Both the position numbers and the translations under genes were made by a program. The notes below the pieces were generated by a model, which was given only the letters and a program-made list of their open reading frames with translations, was not told the origin of the DNA and did not search any database. A DNA stretch of 64,000 nt. Source: Chelydra serpentina (lineage: Eukaryota > Chordata > Testudines > Chelydridae). Shown here one piece after another: positions 24,366 through 36,480 of this stretch; the first letter of the stretch is position 1; every line of letters starts with the position of its first letter. The stretch covers positions 14,849,501 to 14,913,500 of the forward strand of contig JBAIAC010000057.1 in the NCBI GenBank assembly GCA_037349315.1, read 5' to 3'.

Positions 24366-25627
24366 ATACAATAATAACAAAGTTTTTAAAAAATGAATTT
24401 CTTGGCTAGATACAATGGTATATACTAGACTGTTCCTTTTATTGTATTCCCAGTGAGTGAAATTCATCTTTGTGCAGAGACTTGATCAAGGCCAATTCAT
24501 CACATAAGTGCCACTAAAGTCCTATTCTGAAGGCTTACGTGGGGCTTAGGCGGTATACAGGCTTAGTGACGATCCTCTGCTTAGAGGTGGATCTCATTCT
24601 TTGTCTCTAAAAAGGGAGTTCTGTTGGCTGTAGCAGAGTTGTTGTGATATTCCTTGTACACTCTTTTCAGTAATGTTAAAATAATGTAAAGCCCAGGGGA
24701 AGTGCTTACGATCCCTGTCACAGTTGCACCTTGGCTGTGCACACTCAGTATGTTTCATGGTGTACATTCAACAAAAGAAGGAGAAAATGTGACATTGGTG
24801 CAGTGTGACCATGTTAAAGTTGCTTAACTTTTCCATTACCTACTTTTTATTTTAATTCTGCCACCTGACTGGGGCATTAATGAAGTTTACTGAATTTAAT
24901 TTCCCTGTTTGATTTTGAAGAAGAAATGGCTTCCAACCCCTCTAACCCGCTTTAAGGATTTAAAGAGGCACAAGTGTTCTAACTGTCTTAAGGCAGCACA
25001 AGACCTTAAGCTGCTTTAAGTCCTATAAAAGCACAAGAGCTAAGAATATATAGTGACAATTAGGCATTTCTGAAAGCACATGTGCAGAATATCTCTGTGT
25101 TGGGATTGCTCCGTGTCAGACTCAGATTTAGCAAGATTTTGCTGCTTCAACATTTTCAGTGCTTCATTATTTTATTTGGAGCTGGCCAATTTATTTCAAA
25201 CCTAAGAATACTCTTGAGAAAACTCCTCACTGTGGATTCTTACCTGTCTAATTTTCAGTGTAATCATTCTACTATCCAATATAAATGTCTTTCTCTATCA
25301 CTCTCTATCTCATGCCCACGCCTTCATATTTATTTTTTTGTTCTTTCCAAGGAAGCCATGGTAAGTTGAACCAGTTAGTAGCCAGTGCTTGCTTGGGCAC
25401 CAAATAGCTGTGAATCCCTCCTCATGCAGTTCTTAATCTTTCTCAGCTTTTACTTAGTCATTATTCAGGCAATCAGCTGTTGATTTCAGTGGGAATTTGC
25501 CTGAGTAAGGACCTCAGAATTTGATTCTTTTAGCATTAGTTAAGTGGGGTCTAAAAACACCAACAAATTTCCGGAAGAACTTTGAAAAACAAAGTCATAT
25601 TATTCTGCCAATTGCTCTAAAAATAAT

Positions 25628-25713
25628 GGTCCAGTTTCTCATTGGTGTAAATCGGCATAGCTCTGTTGACATGCATGGAGCCCTGCTAATTTACACCCGC
25701 TGAGGATCTGGCC
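25628..25713. repeat. Palindromic MITE, near complete
   Basis: ggtccagtttctcattggtg at one end pairs with cacccgctgaggatctggcc at the other, around a centre at atgcatgg. Related pieces lie at 6685, 35330, 37545 and 53225. Confidence 0.65.
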
Positions 25714-26402
25714 CAATGGGTCTCAATCCTCAGAAAGAACAGTGGGCTGGTGAGGAGCATCCACATTTTGTCAGATGACAGGAGAAATCTTTCTCTTCTG
25801 TTCCCCATCCTCCCTCCAGGCTACTAGTTCAGACTTCTAGCTATAATACGGTATTTTTCAAGGAACAAAGTCCCACCATTATGATAGGGCAGCATTGTAC
25901 CTACTAATGTCTGATAAGCCAAACAGGAAGAACAAAACAACTGCCCTCCCAAACCTGCTACTGAATAGGAAAGGGATTCCGCACCCTATCTGGCCTCAAC
26001 ATATTCAGAAGCAATTCAGTTAAATGAGGCTCTTTTGACTTCCCCGCCATGGGTTACATATTCAGAAATTGATGCTGGAATTGCACCTGCCCGAGCTGCG
26101 CACACACCTCAGTTGCGAGTGCATGCCACATAGCTATGCACACACATTGCCCATTTCATGCACAAGTGTGGGATGTGCACACACATTTTTGCAGGCGCAG
26201 CTTAAGCACCAGTGTGTGAAAATGTGGCCCTGTCTGACAAAAGGAGGATGAAGAGACTGAAAAGAAAGGGAAGAAGAAAAGCAGAAGGAAACACAGCACG
26301 TAAAATGCTACTTTGCTTCATTTCTATTTGACGTGAAGTTGATTTTTTGTCAGTCTAAAAAGAGTCTTAGTACTGGCCAGACAGGGTCCTGGTGTCAGCT
26401 CC

Positions 26403-26676
26403 CAGTCTAAAGCCAGCTCACACTATAAAGCTTTGGTGGCATAGCTGTGTCAGTCAGGGTGTATGAGAAAAACACACCTCCTAGCTGATATACCTATGCC
26501 AGCAAAATCTCTAATGTAGACACCGCTATGCTCACAGAAGAGCGCTCCCATCAGCACAACTAACGTTCATGGAGGTGTTACTATGGTAGCAGAAGATCTC
26601 CCTCTGTCAGAATAGGTTGCATCTGCCGGCATAGCTATGCCAGCAAAGCGTTTACAGTGTAGACAAGGCCTTAGTC
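26403..26676. mobile_element. Non-autonomous hAT-like element
   Basis: Left end ctcacactataaagctttg, right end tacagtgtagacaaggcct. The interior has paired gccggcatagctatgccagc motifs. Same class as 7741-7996. Confidence 0.6.
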
Positions 26677-28067
26677 ACACCTCTGGCTTGGCATCGTAGT
26701 GTGCGTGGCTGAGTGGGGATGTGGCTTTTACATTGCTCCAAGGCAGTTGCCTCCAGCCGATCAAGGTAGAGGGCTTCGGAAGAGTCCTCTTCAGCTAGAA
26801 GTGTGTTGCCTGGAGTGGAACTGGGTTAAAAACAGGTAAAATAAGGTGGGTCAATGCTGCGGGCTGTAGAAGAGACGCAGTGGGTGCTGTGTGAATTTGT
26901 ATTTGCTTTTATCCCCTAAAAACAGCAAAGAGAAACGTCTCTTACTGAAATATGAATAGCTATGTATCTATGCCAACACTTCGAAGGGTGATTTTCAAAT
27001 GTGAGGAGCGCCTGCCCTCACAGTGAAGTTATTGAGGATCTGGCTATATGACCAGCTATCAGACCCAAGCAGGGGTGGGCAGAGTGCAGCCTACAGGCCA
27101 GATTTCAATCTGAGAAGTGGTTTCTCTCTGGGGACCCTGTCTCCCTTGGCTGCACTTCCGTATTAAAGCTAGAGAGGCTGCACTCTCTGCTCCATCTGAT
27201 GCGAATGAAGTGCAGCTTTCAGGCTCCTGGCTAACAGTCACTGCGACTCTTGGTTGGGCAAAGGTCGGTGTCCCTGTAGTACAGTGTGTGCACCGCAGTG
27301 AATCATTTTGTAAGCCAGTGTGGGGAGCATGGTAGGAGGGAAATGCTTGGCAGGCCTGTTTAGTCTAGCTCTTCCTCCCAGCCCACGGTTAGCGTTGCAG
27401 TAGAATTCCTGGGGTATCGCATGCTGCAGCGTAACTCACAAACCTCTGAACACACAGTACATTTAAGCTGATTCATTTCCTGTGTACACTCTCACCAGAA
27501 GGAATCAGCTTAGGGTTATTGCAATGGTAATTGAGCATAGATGGGTCATGTGTGTCAGCTGTGGTGAGCTGCAATAATTTTCTGAAGGTAGCGGCAGGGT
27601 TTCATTTACTGAGGAGTGTTGTCACTGTTGACATTTTGTTCTAATTAGTTACAATGGGCCAAATTGCACAGTCCCGTCTTAAAAAAAAAATTTGCTGAAC
27701 TCCAGGTCCTTGGCATTACAGGCTCTGGCCAACAGGAAAGCCTGTGTCGTGTCATCTTGTTATGATGGAGTTGGAGAGCTCAGCTAGATATGACTGAGTC
27801 ATGCTGGGAACTCACCGACCCCTGAAGGAGTTGCTGCAAGGGCATAATTTCTTCTTCTTCTTCTCAGTCGGCTCGGTCCACGGAGGAGAGAGGTGAAGGT
27901 AGAAGGGTAAAGAAGAGAAAAGAGGGGCAATTTTCTTCTTTACTCCTCCAATCATTTCTCTCGCTCTTCTCCTTGGCTCTCTTCTCCTGGGTTTCCCCTT
28001 TTCTATAAGCAGGAATAAAAACTGCTCCATTAGCCTGCTGGGAGAGACAGTTGTGGTTTTTGCAGAA

Positions 28068-28320
28068 TTCTAGAAATTAGTGACAGAAAAGACTTATAAG
28101 GCCATCTCCTCCATCCCTTTGCCGTTCTTTGTAGCTGTGCCTACATCATGTCTTGTAGCACTTTCTCCAGGCTTGTTATAAATGTTGCTGTGTGACCATG
28201 CCCCTGCAGAGGATACCCCACAGCCTAACAGATCTCACTGTTCACTTCTCCTGATACTGAGCCTCAATATACTGTTTCTTAATCATATTTCTCACCACTA
28301 AGTACCAGTGCAAAATGCTT
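28068..28320 (-). repeat. Old CR1-family fragment, minus strand
   Basis: Contains tctagaaattagtgacagaa, then ccccacagcctaacagatct, then cttctcctgatactgagcct. Same layout as the fragments at 7.6 and 11.9 kb and longer than either. Confidence 0.55.
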
Positions 28321-29435
28321 TAGAGCTTTAGTCTGGGAAGTGTCATGTTTTGGGGTAGGTGTGCTCCTCACTTGGCCACTCAGCACATGCCAGAACATCC
28401 CGGCGGCCCTCCCAGCTGAGACACCGGGGGCGTCATTTGAGAAGTGTCCACCTTTCTTTACTGCTCAGATTCTTCTCAGGCAGTTTCAGCACATGAGCAT
28501 ATCTCTGCTTTACAGTTCTCATACTCGTTGGGAGTTAGTCAGTTACCTTGGCTAGTTACTCGAACTGATGGAATATCTTCGGACAAAGCAGTTTTCCATT
28601 GGAAAATGCTGACTTGATGGAAGCAAAATGTTCCACGCGAACAGGTTGATTCTGTTGAAATTTTCAATGGAAAGCAGCAGCGAGGCAGGCTGTCCTGCAT
28701 GGTTTCCTGCCAGCTCCTGGTATTCGTGCTGGGCTGCCCAGCTCCCTGGGATCCCTCGCCCCCAGCAACCCCTCTTGACATTTTTTTTTTTCTGAATGGA
28801 AATTCTGTTTCCCAGGCAGCTCTGCTATTATTTACCGTTATATGCAAGTGCTAAATCCCAGGCAGACAAAGCCCAGCATCGTTCAGCTGGATTTTTTTAC
28901 TCCTGGTTTTTTCCTTCAGCTTCCTCCCTGGGCCCTTGTTTTCTTGTCTCCACCCCACTCCTTGGTCACTGTTAATGGTGTGTCTCCTGTCCGGAGACAA
29001 AGTGCTCCCCAGTGTGCTGGGAGCCGCTCGGCTGGGTTGCTGGGCTGAGCTGTTATGCTAAGGGATCACCTGTCTGTTCCTATTTTTCCTGCTCCTTTTT
29101 GGCGCTGTAAGATTGCAGCAGTGCGCATGCTGGGGAGTGTCTGTGCAAAGTCTATGTCCTCCAGCTGTTCTAGGTTGCCTGGTGGCCCTGTTACTCTGAA
29201 GTCTCAGGGTTGGCCCCTCCTCTCTCTCATCCCAGCCAGCAGTGAAGCAATTAAACAGAACATCTGTCCCTATGCTGCAGGCTAGCTGACTGCCTGGGAT
29301 AAAGGCTTCTGCAGAGAGAGCACCTGCAACTGAACCCGCAGCTGGTCTAAGTGAAGTTGTCAACTTGTTACTCATCCCCTTGCCAGGGGAAAGAAACAGA
29401 CTATTGATCAAGGTGTGTGTTCTGTTTCCTTTCAG

Positions 29436-29534
29436 GGAATCTGACTAAACATATGAAGTCAAAGGCCCACAGCAAAAAATGTCAGGAGATGGGCGTGTTG
29501 GTGTCTTCACTGGTGGAGCTGGAAGCTGAAGAAG
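29436..29534 (+). CDS. HIVEP3: HIVEP3 internal coding exon: second half of the ZAS-C second finger
   Basis: This 99-bp exon follows a pyrimidine-rich acceptor (tttcctttcag). Its first two bases complete the Gly codon left by the previous exon, and the frame then reads [20 protein letters not shown]. It supplies the two zinc-binding His residues of the second finger (His64 and His70 counted from the previous exon; spacing H-x5-H), so the 10.2-kb intron splits one finger. The exon ends [13 protein letters not shown] plus one base of a Gly codon, before GTACAG. As I remember the mammalian HIVEP3 proteins they are a few residues shorter between the GVL and ELEAEEG motifs; that comparison was not computed. 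The LEAEEG motif is typical of HIVEP3, not HIVEP1 or 2. Confidence 0.95.
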
Positions 29535-30079
29535 GTACAGATTCTCTAAACTGTGGGGCTTTCCCACTGCTGCTTGGAAAACGCATGGTATTTAGGTAGC
29601 AGAATGTCCATTCCCATGAATGGAGCATCCAGGTGCTCCAGGTACCCTGGGCACTGCTGGAAGGGAGCTTTGGCTGACCAGACCTGATTCGGCTGCAATG
29701 CCGTGCTTGGGGGAAACTCTTCATGGGGGAAGGGGCATAGATTGTCCCACATCTACCTGTGGGGGTGAGGTTTGCGCCTTCCTTGGAACTATGTGGTGCT
29801 GGCCACCGTCAGAGACAGGGCACGGGCGTAGATGAACCACTGATTCAGTATGGTGCTTCCTGTGTTCATTAGAAGTGAGTACTGAGTCCGTGCCGCAGGA
29901 CAGTGCTCTGTGCACACTGTGGGGCTATACAAGGGATATAGTGCAAGGGGGCACTTGGCTGCTGCAAAGTCAATCTCTTAAATGATGCATAAATAAATGT
30001 CCTGCTCTCTGGCCATGTAAGCCCCTCCAGTGCTTTTCCATAGAGCAGAGGTGTTAAGGAGCAGTAGCCTGGCTGACTT

Positions 30080-31163
30080 GTGACAGGTTCCCTCAGGGTG
30101 CCACTGGAACTGGGGTACCAGTGAGCCCCTTGACCCACCAGCCTGGGCTCCCTCTCACACTGTCCTGCTGTGACAAGCTGCAAAGCCCCCCAGCCTGCAC
30201 TTGCACCAGCATTCACACAGGTAGGGACACACCCAGCTACAGTTACACGCAGGCTCTCTAACCACCCGCCTCCCGTCCTGTCCTAGTCAAATCTGGCCAG
30301 TCTATGGGTGTAACACTCGGTCTGCCTCTCCCTCGATGTGAAGAGGACTGTGCACACTTGTGGTAACCAAGCTGAGATTTTGCCCAGACACTTTAGTACA
30401 CTGGTTTGGATTAAAACATAAAATAACTTTAGTAACTAGAAAAAGATAGATGTTAAGTGATTATAAGGGATAGCAAGCAGATCAAAGCAGAAGACCTAGT
30501 AACTAAACTGATCTTAACATGCTATATAGGTAGGATATGAACTAGCAAATTCTCACCCTGAGTGATAAACAGGCTGGCTGATTCTTAAGGCACAAGCGGC
30601 CTTTGCTTTGCAGCTTGGGTTTCTCAGGTTTTCATACACAGGCTAGAAATCCCTTTAGCCTGGGACCGTCACTTCCCCCAGTTCAGTCTTTGTTCCTCAG
30701 GTGTTTCCAGGTGTGTTGTTATAGGGAGAGCGAGGTACCATCATGATGTCATTTCCCCCTTTTATATCTTCATCCCACTTGCTGGAAAGCTCTTTTGCTG
30801 TGACCTGGGCCAAACAGTTCCCATTGTGTCGTGCTATCTCTGAGAGGTTTCTGTTGTACACGGTTCCTGGAGTAATCCTTGTGCTTGTGTGCATTTCCTC
30901 AATAAGCCATTAACATTGTTTGGCCTTTTTACTGTTGTACCTGAAAGGCTGCTTGTGGATGTTTTCAGTCTCCCACCATGTTTCAGTAACACATACGTAG
31001 CCAAACTTCATAACTTCACATACGATGATAGCACATACAATCCAATGAGATATTAATGTCTAGCAGATCAAGACTTTTAGAATGATAGCTCACAAGGCAC
31101 ACTTTGTACAAAACATGTCCTAATGATATGACAATAGTGAATAAGGGGTTGACAGGGTGTCAC
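30080..31163. mobile_element. LTR-like unit, possible solo LTR (about 1.08 kb)
   Basis: The unit is bounded by short inverted ends gtgaca ... tgtcac, and the flanks gactt (30075-30079) and gacct (31164-31168) differ at one base. The internal layout (C-rich first third, then AT-rich, then mixed) and the lack of a coding frame fit a solo LTR of a retroelement widespread in turtles. Family and strand are not determined; no viral gene is present. Confidence 0.5.
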
Positions 31164-32209
31164 GACCTTAAATTCCCCTCACAGCTTCCGCTGGCTAGAG
31201 CATTCTGCACTGCTAAACAGACGCTGCTCTGCTCGTGAGCCGTAGAGTGCAAGGCCAGAAGGGATGCCCAGATCAAAGTGTGACCCCCCCTGTAGCTGCA
31301 TCGTGCTGTTGGGTGAAGTGACCCCCTGTGAATATAGCATGTAAAGCCTGATGTGAGAACCTGTATGAGATGCACTCTGTAACTATCCGATCATCCGATC
31401 CAGATTATCCCTTCCTCGTGGAAGGGGCTCCAGGGGAGGAAATCTCCATGAGGATCCCCTTTCGCACATCATCCCATCAGGGGCATCAGTTTTCCTCCAG
31501 TGGAAAAGCATGTGCAGCCTACCTCCAAATCTGAACCCTTCCCCCTCCCCTCCAGATTCACTCTGGCTGTGACCCGTGGTGGCCCCCGTGTATCATGGTT
31601 CCCACAGCCTCCTTGTGGCTACCCCCAAGAGCCTCCACATAGAAAATACAGCCCGGGGCTTTATTTCCAGGGTGCTGGAGGGAGCATGATGAGCATCTCC
31701 TGATCCCACCCCCATCCGACCCTATTCTCCTGGGTGGCCTACCCATCTCCCCATGCATCCTCCCCATGCATCCTCTGCAAGGTCAGGGTGGGAGGGGGTG
31801 AGTGCCCCAGAGGTGGACAATTCCCCTTATCACAGGGGAGGTGGAGATTTGCATGCAGAGAGAAGGTCCTTTCCATGTGTGTATCCAGGGGGCACAATCT
31901 GGGCCAGTAATGATAGTATCTAGGGCATCTCTCAGCAGTGAAGCAGACAATCAGAAAGTACTTAAAACTCCATGGGGTTGTCAGATATTAGCTGGGTTAC
32001 GCTGTATACTTAAAAATCTATTTACCCTCAATCCTGTGCTTAGCTCTTTCCCCTATGCGCACACACACGCCCTGTTTAAAGGGCCTGTGAATTCAAGACC
32101 CTCGTGTTCCTCTGAACCACCTAAGCTCCTTTACTACAGCAGTGTCTCCCTTGCTCCATGGTGTCTGTAGCTGAGTTTCGCTGACATCGGCCCAATAAGC
32201 AGGTCTCTG

Positions 32210-32398
32210 GGGGGGAGGGATAGCTCAGTGGTTTGAGCATTGGCCTGCTAAACCCAGGGTTGTGAGTTCAATCCTTGAGGGGGCCATTTGGGGATCTGGG
32301 GCAAAAATTGGGGATTGGTCCTGCTTTGAGCAGGGGGTTGGACTAGATGATCTACTAAGGTCCCTTCCAACCCTGATATTCTATTCTATGATGATTCT
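32210..32398 (+). mobile_element. tRNA-derived SINE (cryptodire type), subfamily B
   Basis: A box tagctcagtgg at 32221, B-box region gtgagttcaatcc near 32263, body ggggcaaaaattggggattg, tail gttggactagatgatctact and a final (ttctatga)-type repeat. Near full length. Confidence 0.93.
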
Positions 32399-34536
32399 TC
32401 CCTGTGTGTCTGAGGAGCAGCAGGCTGCAGCCCTGAAAACTACAGCCTTCTGTTTGAAGCATGAATAGGGCTGCAGATTTGTCATGGTGGTGAAAATGTC
32501 ACGGATACTGTGAGGAATGCCCGGGACTTCTCTTTGTGTCCCTGTTTTTAATAAATTCACCTCGCAGCAGCAGCTCCTGTTCCGCGAGCCGGACCCAGCG
32601 CCGGGTACTGTGACCTGGCATGCGGGGTCACAACGCCGCTCATTCAGATTTGGCCCGGACACCCTTCCGTCATGACAGAGGGGTGTACGTGCCAAACCTG
32701 AGTGGACTGGAGAGGGAGCTGGGTCCAGACTGAGGTGAGTGTGGGCTCCATCACCCCCTTCTGGGGGCAGCACCCAACCCCATCCCGAGGACCTGCCTAG
32801 GGTAGGACCCATCCATCCAGGCCCCCCAGAGATAGGACTCACCTCCCCAGGGCCTCCCACCCCCTGGGGGCAGGACTGATCTCCCCCCCGGACCTCCAAC
32901 CCCTCAGGGGCAGATGTATCCCCCTGCCCACTGTAAATGGCGCACCTATGGCTTTACACACCGTTTCCCCCTAAACCCTTTTACTACACCTACTGTGACA
33001 GCTCTAAAATGTCGAGGGCCAGGTGAGAGATCTCCAAGAGACGAGCAAAAAGAGCCAGGGAAAGTCTAGCGTGTAGTAAGCTGTGTGAGCTAAAGAAGGC
33101 TATTTTACCCAAATGATTAGGGGCTGAGCCCCGACAGCTGCTGGGGGTTGGATTACGAGCTCTTTGGGAGCCTTTCGATGTTTTTATGATTGTTTTTCTG
33201 TTTCCCTTAGTGAGGCTCTCGGTATCCAGGGCTGGAGGTTCAGTGCAGGGATAAGTGGGAAGAAGCCGTCAGGGATGGCAGATGTCTCGGAGTGCTGCTG
33301 GGATTTTGGGATTGCTGTCAGTGGGTCATTTGTATAGACAGTAAATATATTTTAAATACAGAGGGGGAGAAATCATACCTCTCCCTTTCACCGTGGGGTT
33401 TGCCCCCGATGGAGCACAGAGCTTCGATACAGTGTGCCAGGTCACCATGACATTCTCCAGTCACAAGGCTTTGCAGAGCTGATGGGACACTGCTGACCTC
33501 TTCCTGCTGCCCCCCCCCCACTAACCCCCATCACCAGAGCAGCTCTTGCAACTGCGTTTAGCATTTATCCTTCCCCTTCTAATGCCCCCTCCCAGCCTGT
33601 AACAGTCTGATTCCCCCCCAGCCTTGCCACAGCCCACAAGGGTTTGTTGACAATGGCTTACCATGAGCTACTGTTATTTTTACTAAGCCCTGGTCAACTG
33701 AACAAGCTCTGGAGACGTTGCTGTGAGCCAGTGGAATGTTAACTCAGCAGGAACAACAAATAGCGCTTATCCCCACTGAGCTCTCCACAAGTCAAGTCCC
33801 TCCGAAGCTTTATTGGGAAGAGGGTGGGTTCCCGGGGCACAGAGAGTGTCACACGTGATGCTTCCCGTTCCATAGGTAATGAACAGGCACCGAGCACATT
33901 TCTCCACACGCCTGTGTTGGAAACGGGAGTTGTTCCCTGAAGATAGAGCCTTGCCGTCTACCCCCGTTCCTGCTTTGGGTGACGTGTCCCACTGAACACA
34001 CCCACATGGGTTAAAGTGCCGGAAAGGCTGCAGCTATATACAGTGTACGTCTCATGAATGTGCAGGCTACAGCTCTCCTTTGGGTAACCTAGGTAGGTAG
34101 CCCTTGCAGAGTTTGTCCTTAGGCCATATCTACACAGGGGCACTCAGGGAAGTTATGGCGAATCAACTCAAGGCGTGCAAGTTAAAGACCATTAAAACCC
34201 CATTCAGGAGTAAAGTGGCCATAGCTGGCTGTCAAGTAATCCTCCTCCTGCCACACATCCCTCCCGCCAAGTATTTCTAGAATGCCAGTCACCAGACTAT
34301 CCAGATGCCCTTCCTGAGGTACCCTGGAAGGGATTTGCACCCCCTCTACAGCTTGCTGAGTCACATCCCTAAACCAGCAGAGTTCAGTTTGCAGCAGACT
34401 CACGGTGGCCAATACTTTACTTTACTGTCAGGCCTGGAAATTTACTCAAAGTCAGAAGCTGTCATTGGAAGGTCTAGTAATTGAACATTATGGGGAACCC
34501 AGTCTTCACAAAGGCACCACAAGAATTTTAATTAGG

Positions 34537-34860
34537 GTTGCCAACTTGGTAATATTTAAAAACCAGACACTCCAGCAGGAGTGCCAGAACTTGCCCCGCC
34601 TCTTCCCCCCCCCACTCCCCAAGGCTCCGCCCCTATCCACTCCTCTTTCCCCCTTTCCCCCATCACTCACTGCTTTTCTCCTCACACCCTTCCCCCCGCC
34701 CGGGTCAGGAGGGACTCACCTGCTTTGCCAGGGCTCTGACGCAGGTAGGAGGCAGCCCTGGCTGAGTAGGGGCTGGCGCAAGTAATGACCCGCCACCTCC
34801 CCACCTCCCCCCACCTGCAGTAACCGGACTTCGGGTGTTTGGACACCAACCGCCCTCACC
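34537..34860. mobile_element. Non-autonomous DNA element with C-rich core
   Basis: Left tagggttgccaacttggtaa followed by aaaaaccagacactcc, right taaccggacttcgggtgttt. A dispersed turtle layout with a C-rich centre that generates a spurious frame. The ends are only partly inverted; boundaries approximate. Confidence 0.45.
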
Positions 34861-35327
34861 CTTGTGGGGATGTGGGCTGAAATCTTCTGTTTGGTGAAGA
34901 TACCATTTTAATAAGGCCCTGGGTTGAATTTACACCCAGTGTGAATTCCACTGGTTCCCGTGATGTTTTAGAGCAGAAGTAGGCCCATCCTGAGGAATCT
35001 GCTGACAATGGTAATAATACTTACTGTGCAACGGTTTAAATTCATGTCTGCTCATTTTTAAGCTAGCACTCGGGACACCGCATTCACATCTCTGTATGTT
35101 CATGGGGAACTGGCTGACTGTTAAATTGCTATTGTAAAGATATTTTCATGGGCAAAGGTTTAGTGCAAAAGAGTCTAGCTCTGTAGCACGTGGCTCAAAC
35201 GCTGCACAGACCTTCGTGAATCACAGCACCCTTCACAAGGCCACACAGAAAGCAGGCAAAACAATTAGGATTAGGGGTTCCTAGCTCCATATCCCATGCG
35301 CAAGGCACTCAACCACTCTACACCTTG

Positions 35328-35425
35328 TGCACCAGACTCTGATCCCAGTTACACAGGCATAAATCCATTGTAACTCCACTAGTTTCAGTGGGTTGACATA
35401 GGGGTACCAAGGATCAGGTTTGGTC
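35328..35425. repeat. Palindromic MITE fragment
   Basis: ctctgatcccagttacacag and ccaaggatcaggtttgg bound a stretch with gtaactccac, as in the gatcc...ttacac MITE class. Confidence 0.45.
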
Positions 35426-35999
35426 TCTCTATATACACAGAGGACTCAATTCCCCAGGGATCACCGGTTTCACCTGTGATAGGAGACCCACGTCCGGGCA
35501 GACAAGTGGCAAGCAGTAGGGAGAGGGAGCATTTTAATAACCTCACATGGATGGTTTTTGAGAGAATTGTTTAAATAAATGTGATGAGGTTTGTTAATGT
35601 GGTTTCAAGTGAAACACAGCCTTGTTATGCCTAAGCAGGGAAGCTGCTGGTTTCCCCCCGTACCAAGGTGGTCTATAGGCAGAGGAAGCACAATGGCTTT
35701 TTATCCCCTTGCTGCTGGTGCAGGTTACGTTCCCGAAACGGACAATTTTCTTTCCTTTAACTCTGACTATGCTTCAGGCTTTTGTCCTGCTCTTAAAAGC
35801 AGCCTTTCGTTCATGCAGAGGCATTCTTTGTTTGGCAGGGGCATTGCCAGAGTTCAGAGTGTGGGGAGCAGGGCCAGGGAAAAAAAACCCAGTCTAGGAT
35901 TTGCTAGTGATAGTCCCAGGGGGAAAGTGTTGGTACGGTGTTAGCCAGCGGAAGTCTGCTCCAGTGTCAGATTGCTGGAGGTGTCCTTCAGTCTGTTAA

Positions 36000-36480
36000 C
36001 TCACTTAGAATAATTGATTAGCTGATGGCTTCTTAAAATCTCCCCCTGCTGTTACACTACCTGTAGGTGATTCTTACTCAGATCAAAGCTTGATAGGAGA
36101 GGAGACAGTTGCTACTGAAATTTTGGTTGCACGACACTCTGAAAGCACAAGGATTATTTTAAACCTTTTCATTATAGTAAATTAGAACTAATGAATCATA
36201 TTAATTGTGTGAAGCTTTTAAAAACCTGCAAATCAGAAATCCTATTTGTGCAGCAGATAATTGTAGGCTGCAAAGGCCAGAACTGCAAGAGCTCAATTCA
36301 GTCATTCAAGGGAATGCTTTCATTAATTATTTCATTCAGTCATTCAGGGCTCCGATCATACAGGGTTAATAGTAATGTATTGTGAGCAGCACAGTGTGTG
36401 AGCTGTTCTAAAGCCATTCAAGGCTGCGAGCTGAAAGGAGTATTCTGCTTAGGAAAAGGAACGCGCTAAGCAGACAAGAA
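36000..36480. other. AT-rich repeat-poor stretch, possible conserved non-coding DNA
   Basis: I recognise no repeat family and no gene here. It has several homeodomain-like TAATTA/ATTAAT motifs and two attcagtcattca copies near 36296 and 36332. It is only a candidate; conservation was not tested. Confidence 0.2.

Larger units (their letters stand above)
19187..29435 (+). other. HIVEP3 intron between the two ZAS-C exons
   Basis: The intron has GT-AG ends (gtaaga ... ttcag), is 10,249 bp long and splits the second zinc finger at a Gly codon. It contains hAT-like elements (21.2 and 26.4 kb), a tRNA-derived SINE (22.1 kb), a CR1 3' end (24.1 kb), a CR1-like minus fragment (28.1 kb) and a palindromic MITE (25.6 kb). 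In the stretches 19300-20000, 20100-21150, 22340-23720 and 26680-28060 I recognise no gene or well-defined element. Confidence 0.85.

Noticed and set aside
32210..32290. tRNA-like head at the SINE, as a true tRNA gene
   Set aside because: A and B boxes are present, but there is no closed acceptor stem and the CR1-like tail follows; the same head recurs at five places.
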